A stretch of DNA of 64,000 nt. Origin: Pararhizobium gei. GTDB taxonomy: Bacteria > Pseudomonadota > Alphaproteobacteria > Rhizobiales > Rhizobiaceae. Shown here in pieces: positions 9,886 to 18,033 of this stretch. The stretch lies in contig NZ_CP119409.1 of assembly GCF_029223885.1 (NCBI RefSeq), positions 4,206,501 to 4,270,500 on the forward strand. The letters are read 5' to 3'. The notes under the pieces were generated by a model. That model had not been told where the DNA came from. It saw only the letters and a list, made by a program, of their open reading frames with translations, and made no database searches. The first letter of the stretch is position 1. Every line of letters starts with the position of its first letter. The position numbers were made by a program, and so were the translations under genes.

Positions 9886-10791
9886 ATGTGCGGAATTGTC
9901 GGATTGTTTTTGAAGGACAAGAGCCTGGAGCCGCAATTGGGCGCCATGTTGTCTGATATGCTGGTGATCATGACGGACCGTGGGCCGGATAGTGCAGGCA
10001 TTGCCATCTACGGAGCACCCAGCGACGGTCGCGCGAAACTCACGGTTCAATCGGCAAAGCCGGCAACGGATTTTGCAGGGCTGGAAGCGCTGCTGAAGCC
10101 TGCCGATGCCAGCGTGACGGTTGAGCTGAAAAGCACGCATGCGGTGATCGAAACGGCCACGACACAGGCATCGGCCGTGCGCGACCTGCTCGCGCAGGAG
10201 CGCCCTGACATCCGGGTCATGGGCACGGGCGACAGCGTCGAGATCTACAAGGAAGTGGGCCTGCCGAAGGACGTTGTTTCCCGCTTCGGCATCCGCGAAA
10301 TGGGCGGCACGCACGGCATCGGCCATACGCGCATGGCAACGGAATCCGCCGTCACGACGCTCGGAGCGCATCCGTTTTCGACCGGTGCCGATCAGTGCCT
10401 CGTGCACAACGGCTCGCTCTCCAACCACAACAACCTGCGCCGCGAACTGGTGCGCGAGGGCATGACCTTCGAGACGCAGAATGACTCGGAAGTCGCCGCC
10501 GCTTATCTCACGGCAGAGATGGCCAAAGGCAAGGATCTGGGGCAGGCGCTGACCGGAGCGCTCGACGATCTCGACGGCTTCTTCACCTTCGTCGTCGGCA
10601 CGAAATCCGGCTTCGGCGTGGTCCGCGATCCGATCGCCTGCAAGCCGGCCGTGATGGCCGAGACCGACCAATATATCGCCTTCGGCTCCGAATATCGCGC
10701 GCTCGTCAACCTGCCCGGCATCGAGGGTGCGCGGGTCTGGGAGCCGGAGCCGGCGACCGTCTATTTCTGGGATCATGAGAAGGCCGCCTGA
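9886..10791 (+). CDS. mgsA: N-methylglutamate synthase subunit A (class II glutamine amidotransferase, GlxB)
   Basis: A 301-residue class II amidotransferase. The nucleophile Cys2 is exposed after Met removal (MCGIVGLFLKD), with TDRGPDSAG near 31-39 and the GIGHTRMATES and HNGSLSNHNNLR elements of Ntn amidotransferases. In the N-methylglutamate pathway it forms a glutamate-synthase-like complex with MgsB and MgsC that transfers methylamine to make N-methylglutamate. It is first in a tight operon (mgsB follows closely). Rhizobial annotation calls it GlxB. Confidence 0.9.
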   Translation: MCGIVGLFLKDKSLEPQLGAMLSDMLVIMTDRGPDSAGIAIYGAPSDGRAKLTVQSAKPATDFAGLEALLKPADASVTVELKSTHAVIETATTQASAVRDLLAQERPDIRVMGTGDSVEIYKEVGLPKDVVSRFGIREMGGTHGIGHTRMATESAVTTLGAHPFSTGADQCLVHNGSLSNHNNLRRELVREGMTFETQNDSEVAAAYLTAEMAKGKDLGQALTGALDDLDGFFTFVVGTKSGFGVVRDPIACKPAVMAETDQYIAFGSEYRALVNLPGIEGARVWEPEPATVYFWDHEKAA

Positions 10792-10829
10792 ACGTGAATG
10801 TCAGCCTAAAACGAGAAAGTCTGGAAGCG

Positions 10830-11516
10830 ATGCGCACCTTCGATCTTGCCACAACGCCTCTGCGCGACCTGAACAGCGCGCTCCACAGCATTGCGCCCGG
10901 CGCGAATGATACGAACTTCGAGGTCGTCAATCCGCGCGGCAGTCATTCCGTCGCCGTCGGTATCGACCAGCCGGTGACAGTCGAAGTGCACGGCAGCGTC
11001 GGCTATTATTGCGCCGGCATGAATGATGGCGGCATCGTCACCGTTCATGGGTCCGCTGGGCCCGGTGTCGCGGAAAACATGATGTCGGGCACGGTCGTCA
11101 TCGAGGGCGATGCCAGCCAATATGCCGGCGCGACGGGCCGCGGCGGTCTCCTCGTCATCAAGGGCAACGCTGCCTCGCGCTGCGGCATCTCGATGAAGGG
11201 CATCGATATCGTCGTCCAGGGCAATATCGGCCACATGTCGGCCTTCATGGGCCAGTCTGGGCATCTCGTGGTGCTTGGCGATGCCGGCGATGCGCTCGGC
11301 GATTCCCTCTACGAGGCCAAGCTCTTCGTGCGCGGCGAGGTCAAGAGCCTGGGTGCCGATTGCATCCGGAAGGAAATGAAGCCGAAGCATTTGAAGCTGC
11401 TTGCCGAGCTTCTGGAAAAAGCCGGCATCACGGGCATCAAGCCGGGAGAATTCAAGCGCTACGGCTCGGCCCGCACGCTCTACAATTTCAATATCGATAA
11501 CGCTGACGCGTACTAA
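10830..11516 (+). CDS. mgsB: N-methylglutamate synthase subunit B (GltB3-like, GlxC)
   Basis: A 228-residue protein of the GXGXG beta-helix family found as the C-terminal domain of glutamate synthase large subunit (GltB domain 3). The repeating pattern is visible in VHGSVGYYCAG, VHGSAGPGVAE, IEGDASQYAGATGRGG, IKGNAASRCG and VQGNIGHMSA. It structurally links the amidotransferase (MgsA) and FMN (MgsC) subunits. I chose ATG 10830 (MRTFDLATTPLRDLN), where family proteins begin; an in-frame GTG at 10794 would add twelve residues. Confidence 0.88.
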   Translation: MRTFDLATTPLRDLNSALHSIAPGANDTNFEVVNPRGSHSVAVGIDQPVTVEVHGSVGYYCAGMNDGGIVTVHGSAGPGVAENMMSGTVVIEGDASQYAGATGRGGLLVIKGNAASRCGISMKGIDIVVQGNIGHMSAFMGQSGHLVVLGDAGDALGDSLYEAKLFVRGEVKSLGADCIRKEMKPKHLKLLAELLEKAGITGIKPGEFKRYGSARTLYNFNIDNADAY

Positions 11517-11531
11517 GGCAGGGAGCCGTTC

Positions 11532-12860
11532 ATGAGCTATCACAACCCCTATACCCCGCCGCGCAAGTCAGCGACCTTCGACGATTATACGCTGGCCGAA
11601 ATCCGTCGTGCTGCGGCAACCGGCATCTACGATATCCGCGGCGCCGGCACCAAGCGCAAGGTGCCGCATTTTGACGATCTGCTGTTTCTCGGCGCCTCGA
11701 TCTCACGCTACCCGCTCGAGGGCTACCGCGAGAAATGCGACACGTCGGTCGTGCTCGGCGCGCGCCATGCCAAGAAGCCGATCGTGCTGAAGACGCCGAT
11801 CACCATCGCCGGCATGAGTTTTGGTGCACTATCGGGCAATGCCAAGGAAGCACTTGGACGTGGTGCCACCATCGCCGGAACCTCCACAACCACCGGCGAC
11901 GGCGGCATGACGGACGAGGAGCGCGGGCATTCCCAGACCCTCGTTTACCAGTACCTGCCGTCGCGTTACGGCATGAACCCGAAAGACCTGCGCCGCGCCG
12001 ATGCGATCGAGATCGTCGTCGGCCAGGGCGCCAAGCCCGGCGGCGGCGGCATGCTGCTCGGCCAGAAGATCTCCGACCGCGTCGCCAACATGCGCAACCT
12101 GCCCAAGGGTATCGACCAGCGCTCGGCCTGCCGCCATCCCGACTGGACCGGCCCGGACGATCTGGAAATCAAGATCCTCGAACTGCGCGAAATCACCGAC
12201 TGGGAAAAGCCGATCTACGTGAAGGTCGGCGGAGCACGCCCCTATTACGATACGGCGCTTGCGGTAAAGGCCGGTGCCGATGTCGTCGTGCTCGACGGCA
12301 TGCAGGGTGGGACCGCGGCAACGCAGGACGTTTTTATCGAAAATGTCGGCATGCCGACGTTGGCCTGCATCCGCCCCGCCGTCCAGGCGCTGCAGGATCT
12401 CGGCATGCATCGCAAGGTACAGTTGATCATCTCCGGCGGTATCCGGTCGGGCGCGGATGTCGCCAAGGCGCTGGCGCTCGGCGCGGATGCAGTTGCGATC
12501 GGCACGGCGGCGCTGGTCGCCATCGGCGACAACGACCCGCACTGGGAAGAGGAATACCAGAAGCTCGGAACGACGGCCGGTGCCTATGACGACTGGCACG
12601 AGGGCAAGGACCCCGCCGGCATCACCACGCAGGACCCGGAGCTTGCCAAGCGGCTCGATCCGGTTGCCGCCGGTCGCCGGCTGGCCAACTATCTGAAGGT
12701 CATGACGCTGGAAGCGCAGACGATCGCGCGCGCCTGCGGTAAGAACCACCTGCACAATCTGGAACCGGAAGACCTCGTGGCGCTGACCATCGAAGCCTCC
12801 GCCATGGCGCAGGTGCCGCTTGCCGGAACCAGTTGGATCCCGGGCAAGGGAGGCTTCTGA
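11532..12860 (+). CDS. mgsC: N-methylglutamate synthase subunit C (FMN-binding GltB2-like, GlxD)
   Basis: A 442-residue TIM-barrel FMN protein like the synthase domain of glutamate synthase. Visible are TPITIAGMSFGALS, GQGAKPGGGGML, IYVKVGG, VVVLDGMQGGTAAT and ISGGIRSGADVAKALALGADAV split over the barrel. The cysteine triplet that binds [3Fe-4S] in true glutamate synthases is absent after GTAAL (the sequence continues VAIGDNDPHW). It makes N-methylglutamate from gamma-glutamylmethylamide or methylamine plus 2-oxoglutarate with MgsA and MgsB. It starts 15 bases after mgsB with GCAGGGAG as ribosome site. Confidence 0.9.
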   Translation: MSYHNPYTPPRKSATFDDYTLAEIRRAAATGIYDIRGAGTKRKVPHFDDLLFLGASISRYPLEGYREKCDTSVVLGARHAKKPIVLKTPITIAGMSFGALSGNAKEALGRGATIAGTSTTTGDGGMTDEERGHSQTLVYQYLPSRYGMNPKDLRRADAIEIVVGQGAKPGGGGMLLGQKISDRVANMRNLPKGIDQRSACRHPDWTGPDDLEIKILELREITDWEKPIYVKVGGARPYYDTALAVKAGADVVVLDGMQGGTAATQDVFIENVGMPTLACIRPAVQALQDLGMHRKVQLIISGGIRSGADVAKALALGADAVAIGTAALVAIGDNDPHWEEEYQKLGTTAGAYDDWHEGKDPAGITTQDPELAKRLDPVAAGRRLANYLKVMTLEAQTIARACGKNHLHNLEPEDLVALTIEASAMAQVPLAGTSWIPGKGGF

Positions 12861-12873
12861 CCAACCACAATTT

Positions 12874-12908
12874 GGCCGTTGCCTGATCTCCCAAGGCAGG
12901 TAGCGGCC
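12874..12908 (+). other. Intercistronic hairpin between mgsC and gmaS
   Basis: GGCCG(12874-12878) pairs with CGGCC(12904-12908), with an inner TGCCT/AGGCA stem, in the 89-base gap before gmaS. There is no clear T-run, so it looks more like an mRNA processing or stability element than a terminator. It could set a different dosage for gmaS. Confidence 0.35.
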
Positions 12909-12949
12909 TTTCCACGAAAAAGTGTCTGAATAATCCAAAGGGGAACCCA

Positions 12950-14257
12950 GTGACACTCGATCTTGCGACCTTTGCCAAGGACCGTGGCATCAAATATTTT
13001 ATGATCTCCTACACCGATCTGTTCGGTGGCCAGCGGGCGAAGCTCGTTCCGGCCGAGGCGATCGCCGACATGCAGAAGGACGGTGCAGGCTTTGCGGGCT
13101 TTGCCACCTGGCTCGACCTTACCCCTGCCCATCCCGACCTATTTGCGCTGCCGGATGCCTCCTCGGTCATCCAGCTTCCCTGGAAGAAGGATGTCGCCTG
13201 GGTTGCTGCCGATTGCGTCATGGAAGACAAGCCTGTCGAACAGGCGCCGCGCGTCATGCTGAAGAGGCTGGTCGCGGAAGCCGCCAAGGAGGGGCTTCGC
13301 GTCAAGACCGGCGTCGAGCCGGAATTCTTTCTGATCTCGCCGGACGGTTCGAAAATCTCCGACGAGTTCGATACGGCCGAAAAACCCTGCTACGACCAGC
13401 AGGCCGTCATGCGCCGTTATGATGTCATTGCCGAAATCTGCGACTACATGCTCGAACTCGGGTGGAAGCCCTACCAGAACGACCACGAGGATGCGAACGG
13501 CCAGTTCGAGATGAACTGGGAATATGACGACGCGCTGCAGACGGCCGACAAGCACTCCTTCTTTAAATTCATGGTGAAATCGGTCGCCGAAAAGCACGGC
13601 CTTCGCGCGACCTTCATGCCCAAGCCGTTCAAGGGGCTGACCGGCAACGGCTGCCACGCTCATATCTCCGTCTGGGATCTTGACGGCAAGACCAATGCTT
13701 TTGCCGACAAGGATATGCCCTTTGGTCTCTCTGCCAAGGGCAAGACCTTTCTTGGCGGCATCATGAAGCATGCCTCGGCGCTCGCCGCCGTCACCAACCC
13801 AACGGTCAATTCCTACAAGCGCATCAACGCGCCGCGCACCGTATCCGGTGCCACCTGGGCACCGAATACTGTGACATGGACGGGCAACAACCGGACACAC
13901 ATGGTCCGCGTACCCGGCCCGGGCCGGTTCGAACTGCGCCTTCCCGACGGCGCGGTCAATCCATACCTCCTGCAGGCAATCATCATTGCCGCCGGTCTCA
14001 ATGGTATCCGGCAGAATGCCGATCCGGGCCGTCACTACGACATCGACATGTACAAGGAAGGCCATACCGTCACCGACGCGCCGCGGCTGCCCTTGAACCT
14101 GCTCGATGCGCTCAGGGATTACGACAAGGACGAGGAACTGAAGGCAATCCTCGGCGAGAGTTTCTCCAGCGCCTACCTGAAACTCAAGCACCAGGAATGG
14201 AATGCCTACGCATCGCATTTCACGGACTGGGAGCGGCAGACGACGCTCGATATCTGA
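12950..14257 (+). CDS. gmaS: Gamma-glutamylmethylamide synthetase (glutamine synthetase family, GlnT-like)
   Basis: A 435-residue glutamine-synthetase fold enzyme. The N-terminal beta-grasp has YTDLFGGQRAKLVP near 22-35. Catalytic metal and ATP elements include KTGVEPEFFL, NDHEDANGQFEMNW, GNGCHAHISVW and NRTHMVRVPGPGRFELR. GmaS ligates methylamine to glutamate using ATP, giving gamma-glutamylmethylamide, the entry step of the indirect methylamine pathway. The GTG start at 12950 follows AAAGGGGAACCCA. Annotation pipelines may call it type III glutamine synthetase (glnT). The neighbouring mgs and mgd genes favour GmaS. Confidence 0.9.
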   Translation: MTLDLATFAKDRGIKYFMISYTDLFGGQRAKLVPAEAIADMQKDGAGFAGFATWLDLTPAHPDLFALPDASSVIQLPWKKDVAWVAADCVMEDKPVEQAPRVMLKRLVAEAAKEGLRVKTGVEPEFFLISPDGSKISDEFDTAEKPCYDQQAVMRRYDVIAEICDYMLELGWKPYQNDHEDANGQFEMNWEYDDALQTADKHSFFKFMVKSVAEKHGLRATFMPKPFKGLTGNGCHAHISVWDLDGKTNAFADKDMPFGLSAKGKTFLGGIMKHASALAAVTNPTVNSYKRINAPRTVSGATWAPNTVTWTGNNRTHMVRVPGPGRFELRLPDGAVNPYLLQAIIIAAGLNGIRQNADPGRHYDIDMYKEGHTVTDAPRLPLNLLDALRDYDKDEELKAILGESFSSAYLKLKHQEWNAYASHFTDWERQTTLDI

Positions 14258-14315
14258 GGGAACTCGTTTCGAAAGAGACATCACTTGGCAATCGCTTGAC
14301 CGGGAAAAATCACAT

Positions 14316-15200
14316 ATGAAAAACTACGTGCTCACCGTAGCTTGCAAGGCGACCCGTGGAATCGTGGCGGCGATATCCGGCTATCTGGCGGCCAAAGGCT
14401 GCAACATCAACGACAGTTCGCAGTTCGACGACATGGAATCGGGGAAATTCTTCATGCGCGTCAGCTTCGTTTCCGAAGAACAAAGAACGATGGAGGAGAT
14501 CGCCGAGGGTTTCTCCGAAATCGCCAAACCCTTTGGGATGAGTTACCGCTTCAACGACAGCGACGAGCGCATGAAGGTGCTGCTGATGGTCTCGCGCTTC
14601 GGCCATTGCATCAATGATCTGCTCTATCGCTGGAAGATCGGCGCACTGCCGATCGAGATCGTCGGCGTCGTTTCCAACCACTTCGACTACCAGAAGGTTA
14701 TCGTCAACCACGACATCCCCTTCTACCACATCAAGGTAACGAAGGAGAACAAGCCGCAGGCCGAGGCCCGATTGATGGAAGTGGTCGAACAATCCGGTAC
14801 GGAACTCATCGTTCTCGCCCGCTACATGCAGGTGTTGTCGGATGCCGTCTGCAAAAAAATGTCGGGCCGGATCATCAACATTCATCACTCGTTCCTGCCG
14901 TCGTTCAAGGGTGCGAACCCCTACAAGCAGGCATTCGAGCGTGGCGTGAAGCTGATCGGTGCGACGGCGCACTACGTCACCGAAGATCTCGACGAAGGTC
15001 CGATCATCGAACAGGACGTGGCGCGTATAACTCATGCGCAATCCGGAGACGACTATGTCTCGATCGGCCGTGATGTCGAAAGCCAGGTACTCGCGCGCGC
15101 CATCCATGCACACATCCACCACCGCACTTTCATCAATGGCAACCGCACGGTGATCTTCCCGCCGAGCCCCGGCTCCTACGCTTCCGAGCGAATGGGGTGA
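14316..15200 (+). CDS. purU: Formyltetrahydrofolate deformylase
   Basis: A 294-residue PurU. An N-terminal ACT domain covers about residues 1-85 (MKNYVLTVACKATRGIVAAI). The formyltransferase-like hydrolase domain has VVSNHFDYQKVI, MSGRIINIHHSFLPSFKGA and TAHYVTEDLDEGPIIEQD, holding the catalytic Asn/His/Asp triad. It hydrolyses 10-formyl-THF to formate and THF, recycling folate loaded by TMAO, dimethylamine and N-methylglutamate demethylation. It starts 58 bases after gmaS. The ATG at 14316 is fixed by the ACT domain. Confidence 0.93.
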   Translation: MKNYVLTVACKATRGIVAAISGYLAAKGCNINDSSQFDDMESGKFFMRVSFVSEEQRTMEEIAEGFSEIAKPFGMSYRFNDSDERMKVLLMVSRFGHCINDLLYRWKIGALPIEIVGVVSNHFDYQKVIVNHDIPFYHIKVTKENKPQAEARLMEVVEQSGTELIVLARYMQVLSDAVCKKMSGRIINIHHSFLPSFKGANPYKQAFERGVKLIGATAHYVTEDLDEGPIIEQDVARITHAQSGDDYVSIGRDVESQVLARAIHAHIHHRTFINGNRTVIFPPSPGSYASERMG

Positions 15201-15234
15201 GCCATGGCAACACCAGTGTATGGGTTCATCACAC

Positions 15235-15262
15235 TTGCGAGTTTGCGCGGCAACGGTATAGT
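15235..15262 (+). promoter_or_regulatory. Candidate sigma-70 promoter for the dmmDABC operon
   Basis: TTGCGA (15235-15240) and TATAGT (15257-15262) with 16 bases between them lie 41 bases before the dmmD ATG, in the 103-base gap after purU. TATTCCGGAAAA follows at 15275, a further small dyad. This suggests the dimethylamine genes have their own promoter besides read-through from gmaS-purU. Confidence 0.4.
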
Positions 15263-15303
15263 GAAGAAATAAATATTCCGGAAAAGAAAATGGGGACGAG
15301 GAT

Positions 15304-16437
15304 ATGAGTCTTAGCTGGCGTTTTTCCGCTCTTGCAGACCGGCATCGGGCATTGGGGTCAAACCTTGAGGACTGGAGCGGCATGGGAACCGCCTGGACCT
15401 ACGACAAGGACATCTACGAAGAGCACATCGCTGTGCGCACCAAGGCCGGCATCATGGATGTCTCGGGCCTGAAGAAGGTCCACCTCGTCGGCCCGCATGC
15501 GATTGCCATCCTGGAATATATCACCACCCGCGACATGACCAAGGTCTATCCCGGCAAGTCGGTCTATGCCTGCATGCTGAACGATCGCGGCCATTTTACC
15601 GACGACTGCATCGTCTACCGCACGGGTCCCAATTCCTGGATGCTGGTGCACGGCTCCGGCACAGGCTTCGAGGAAATCGTCAAGCAGGCGCAGGGCCGCA
15701 ACTGCGCCGTTCTGTTCGATGATGACCTGCACGACCTGTCGTTGCAGGGACCGCTTGCCGTCGACTATCTCGAAAAATACGTGCCTGGCATCCGGGACCT
15801 GAAATACTTCCATCACATGCAGACGACCCTGTTCGGCGCACCGGTGATGATCTCGCGCACCGGCTATACCGGCGAGCGCGGCTATGAAATCTTCGTGCGC
15901 GGTCAGGATGCAGGCATGGTCTGGGACCGCATCGTCGATGAAGGCAAGGAGATGGGTATCATCCCCGTCTGCTTCAGCGTTCTCGACATGCTGCGCGTCG
16001 AAAGCTATCTGCTCTTCTACCCCTATGACAACTCGCAGATGTACCCGTTTGCCAACGAGCAGCCGGGCGACAGTCTTTGGGAACTCGGCCTCGATTTCAC
16101 CGTCAGCCCCGGAAAGACCGGCTTTCGCGGCGCCGAGGAACATGCGCGCCTCAAGGGCAAGGAACGCTTCAAGATCTTCGGCCTGCTGGTCGAGGCCGAC
16201 GGCCCGACAGATCTTGGCGACGAGGTCTGGGCCGATGGCAAAAAGGTCGGCGTCATCACCTGCCCGTCCTATTCGAAGCTTACAAACCGCTCGATGGCGA
16301 TCATGCGCATCGAGGTTCCCTATGCCGTTCAGGGCACCAAGCTCGAGGTGAAGGGCAAGACGGTCAATGCACCGGCGATCGCGCATACGATCACCTTCGA
16401 CGATCCGAAAAAGACCAAACGGACGGCGGTGGGCTGA
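15304..16437 (+). CDS. dmmD: GcvT-family aminomethyltransferase-like subunit of dimethylamine monooxygenase
   Basis: A 377-residue folate-binding protein of the GcvT/DmdA family. Features include AGIMDVSGLKKVHLVGPHA near 50-68, MLNDRGHFTDDCIVYR, the GYTGERGYEIFV signature, and a C-terminal barrel domain. It should accept the methyl carbon released by the haem demethylase and load it on tetrahydrofolate as methylene-THF, avoiding free formaldehyde. It heads a four-gene run D-A-B-C with overlaps. Alternatives are a DMSP demethylase-like or dimethylglycine-related enzyme. The operon context decides for the dimethylamine system; the letter D follows the reported gene order, which I recall but cannot check. 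Confidence 0.8.
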   Translation: MSLSWRFSALADRHRALGSNLEDWSGMGTAWTYDKDIYEEHIAVRTKAGIMDVSGLKKVHLVGPHAIAILEYITTRDMTKVYPGKSVYACMLNDRGHFTDDCIVYRTGPNSWMLVHGSGTGFEEIVKQAQGRNCAVLFDDDLHDLSLQGPLAVDYLEKYVPGIRDLKYFHHMQTTLFGAPVMISRTGYTGERGYEIFVRGQDAGMVWDRIVDEGKEMGIIPVCFSVLDMLRVESYLLFYPYDNSQMYPFANEQPGDSLWELGLDFTVSPGKTGFRGAEEHARLKGKERFKIFGLLVEADGPTDLGDEVWADGKKVGVITCPSYSKLTNRSMAIMRIEVPYAVQGTKLEVKGKTVNAPAIAHTITFDDPKKTKRTAVG

Positions 16438-16447
16438 GGATTCCAGC

Positions 16448-17053
16448 ATGCTCGTGAAAGGGATCAAAAGCAGACCGGAATACAAGGGGCTCGACGTCGA
16501 TCGCCACGCCAAAAGGCACCTCTTCGTGCTCGAGGGCGAAGGAGCCGGGGCCTTGACAGATCAGGTCGAGGTCAAAGGCAGGGATTTCCTTGAAAAATCG
16601 GAAATCCTTTACCTGCCGGCGGGTGCTGCTCCTAAAGCTTATGACGTGTCGCTTCAGGCCCTGTCCCCGGACGTCTTCTGGCAGGCCCCAACGCTGCAAC
16701 CCATGCTGTTTCGACTGCGTGCCTGTCTCGAACAGGCCCGAATGGGTACGCGGCTCTACATATCGGGCACCGAAGGCTTCATCGGCCAGATCATGCAGGT
16801 AGCGCTGGAATACGGCATGGACTTCAACTCGATCCACACAGAACATCGCGGCTCGACAGCGCGCCGCGTCCAGTGCGTGCACTGCAAGGGCATCACCGAC
16901 AATGTGACGACCAGCCCTTTTTCGTGCACCCATTGTGCACTTCCACTGCTTGTGCGCGACCATTATTCGCGTCGTCTCGGGGCCTTCCAGGGCGTCAACA
17001 TCGATGCCGAGGAACCGGGCACTGCCCCTCAGCCAGAGGAGATGTTCCCATGA
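16448..17053 (+). CDS. dmmA: Dimethylamine monooxygenase subunit DmmA family protein
   Basis: A 201-residue protein. A rubredoxin-like zinc or iron knuckle of two CxxC pairs, C143/C146 and C160/C163 (QCVHCKG and SCTHCAL), lies near the C-terminus. The N-terminal half is a small alpha/beta domain without motifs I recognise. It matches the DmmA family found between GcvT-like and ferredoxin-reductase genes in methylated-amine loci. The four cysteines probably carry a metal used in assembly or electron transfer. The ATG at 16448 is 10 bases after dmmD, and the stop overlaps the dmmB start (ATGA, 17050-17053). Confidence 0.83.
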   Translation: MLVKGIKSRPEYKGLDVDRHAKRHLFVLEGEGAGALTDQVEVKGRDFLEKSEILYLPAGAAPKAYDVSLQALSPDVFWQAPTLQPMLFRLRACLEQARMGTRLYISGTEGFIGQIMQVALEYGMDFNSIHTEHRGSTARRVQCVHCKGITDNVTTSPFSCTHCALPLLVRDHYSRRLGAFQGVNIDAEEPGTAPQPEEMFP

Positions 17054-18015
17054 GCCTCAACACCGACATGCCCGTGCGCGTCGTTGCGGTGACGCAGGTG
17101 ACCGATCTCGTCAAACGCTTCCGCTTCGAGCGGCTTGACGGCCATTCCATGCCGTTCTTCTCCGGCGGCGCCCATGTCGTCGTTTCGATGAACGACAACG
17201 GCCTGTTGCGCCGCAACCCCTATTCTTTGATGTCCAATCCCGACGACAACAGCGCCTATGAAATCAGCGTGCTCCGGGTTCCCAATTCCCGCGGCGGCTC
17301 GGTCTTCCTGCACGAGCAGGTCAAGCCCGGCGACCAATTGAGCGTCAGCCAGCCGGTCAACCTGTTTGCGCCGGATCATCGCGGCAGGAAGCATATCCTG
17401 GTTGCCGGCGGCATCGGTATCACGCCGTTCATCGCGATGATGGAGCAGTTCAGCCGTGATAACATCGCGTTCGAACTGCACTACGCCATCCGCTCGCGCT
17501 CCCACGGTGCCTATTGGCAGCAACTGCTGGAGCGCTATGGCCCACGCCGGGTGAAAATCTACATTGACGAGGAAAAGACCTTCATTCCGGTCGCTGAGAT
17601 CGCCGACAACCAGCCGCTGGGCACCCATCTCTATGTCTGCGGCCCGGCCGGCATGATCGACGGCGTGCTCATGACGGCACTGAAAGCCGGATGGCCCAAG
17701 GAAAACCTGCATTCGGAGCGCTTCCTCGCGCCGCCTGCGGGCCAGCCATTCCAGGTCTTCCTCGAACAATCCAATATTCACATGACGGTCGGCGAACACC
17801 AGAGCATTCTGGAAGCCGCCGAGGCCCATGGGTGCGACGCCCCTTACATGTGCCGCGGCGGCGCTTGCGGCCAGTGTGAAACGGCGGTCTCATCCTGCGA
17901 TGGCATGATCGAACACAATGATATCTACCTGTCGGACGAGGAAAAGGCCTCTGGCAAGAAGGTCATGATCTGCGTCTCGCGTTTCAAGGGCCAGCAACTC
18001 GTTCTTCAACTCTAA
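17050..18015 (+). CDS. dmmB: Dimethylamine monooxygenase reductase subunit (flavin / 2Fe-2S ferredoxin reductase)
   Basis: A 321-residue phthalate-dioxygenase-reductase-like protein. The flavin-binding barrel has RRNPYSLMSNPDD near 54-66, and the NAD(P)H domain has ILVAGGIGITPFIAMM (about 116-131) and HLYVCGPAGMIDGVL. A C-terminal plant-type [2Fe-2S] domain carries C268, C273, C276 and C308. It passes electrons from NAD(P)H to the haem subunit encoded next. It overlaps dmmA by four bases and ends 18 bases before dmmC, with AAGGGGACC as the ribosome site for dmmC. Confidence 0.9.
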   Translation: MSLNTDMPVRVVAVTQVTDLVKRFRFERLDGHSMPFFSGGAHVVVSMNDNGLLRRNPYSLMSNPDDNSAYEISVLRVPNSRGGSVFLHEQVKPGDQLSVSQPVNLFAPDHRGRKHILVAGGIGITPFIAMMEQFSRDNIAFELHYAIRSRSHGAYWQQLLERYGPRRVKIYIDEEKTFIPVAEIADNQPLGTHLYVCGPAGMIDGVLMTALKAGWPKENLHSERFLAPPAGQPFQVFLEQSNIHMTVGEHQSILEAAEAHGCDAPYMCRGGACGQCETAVSSCDGMIEHNDIYLSDEEKASGKKVMICVSRFKGQQLVLQL

Positions 18016-18033
18016 CTTAAGGGGACCGGACAG

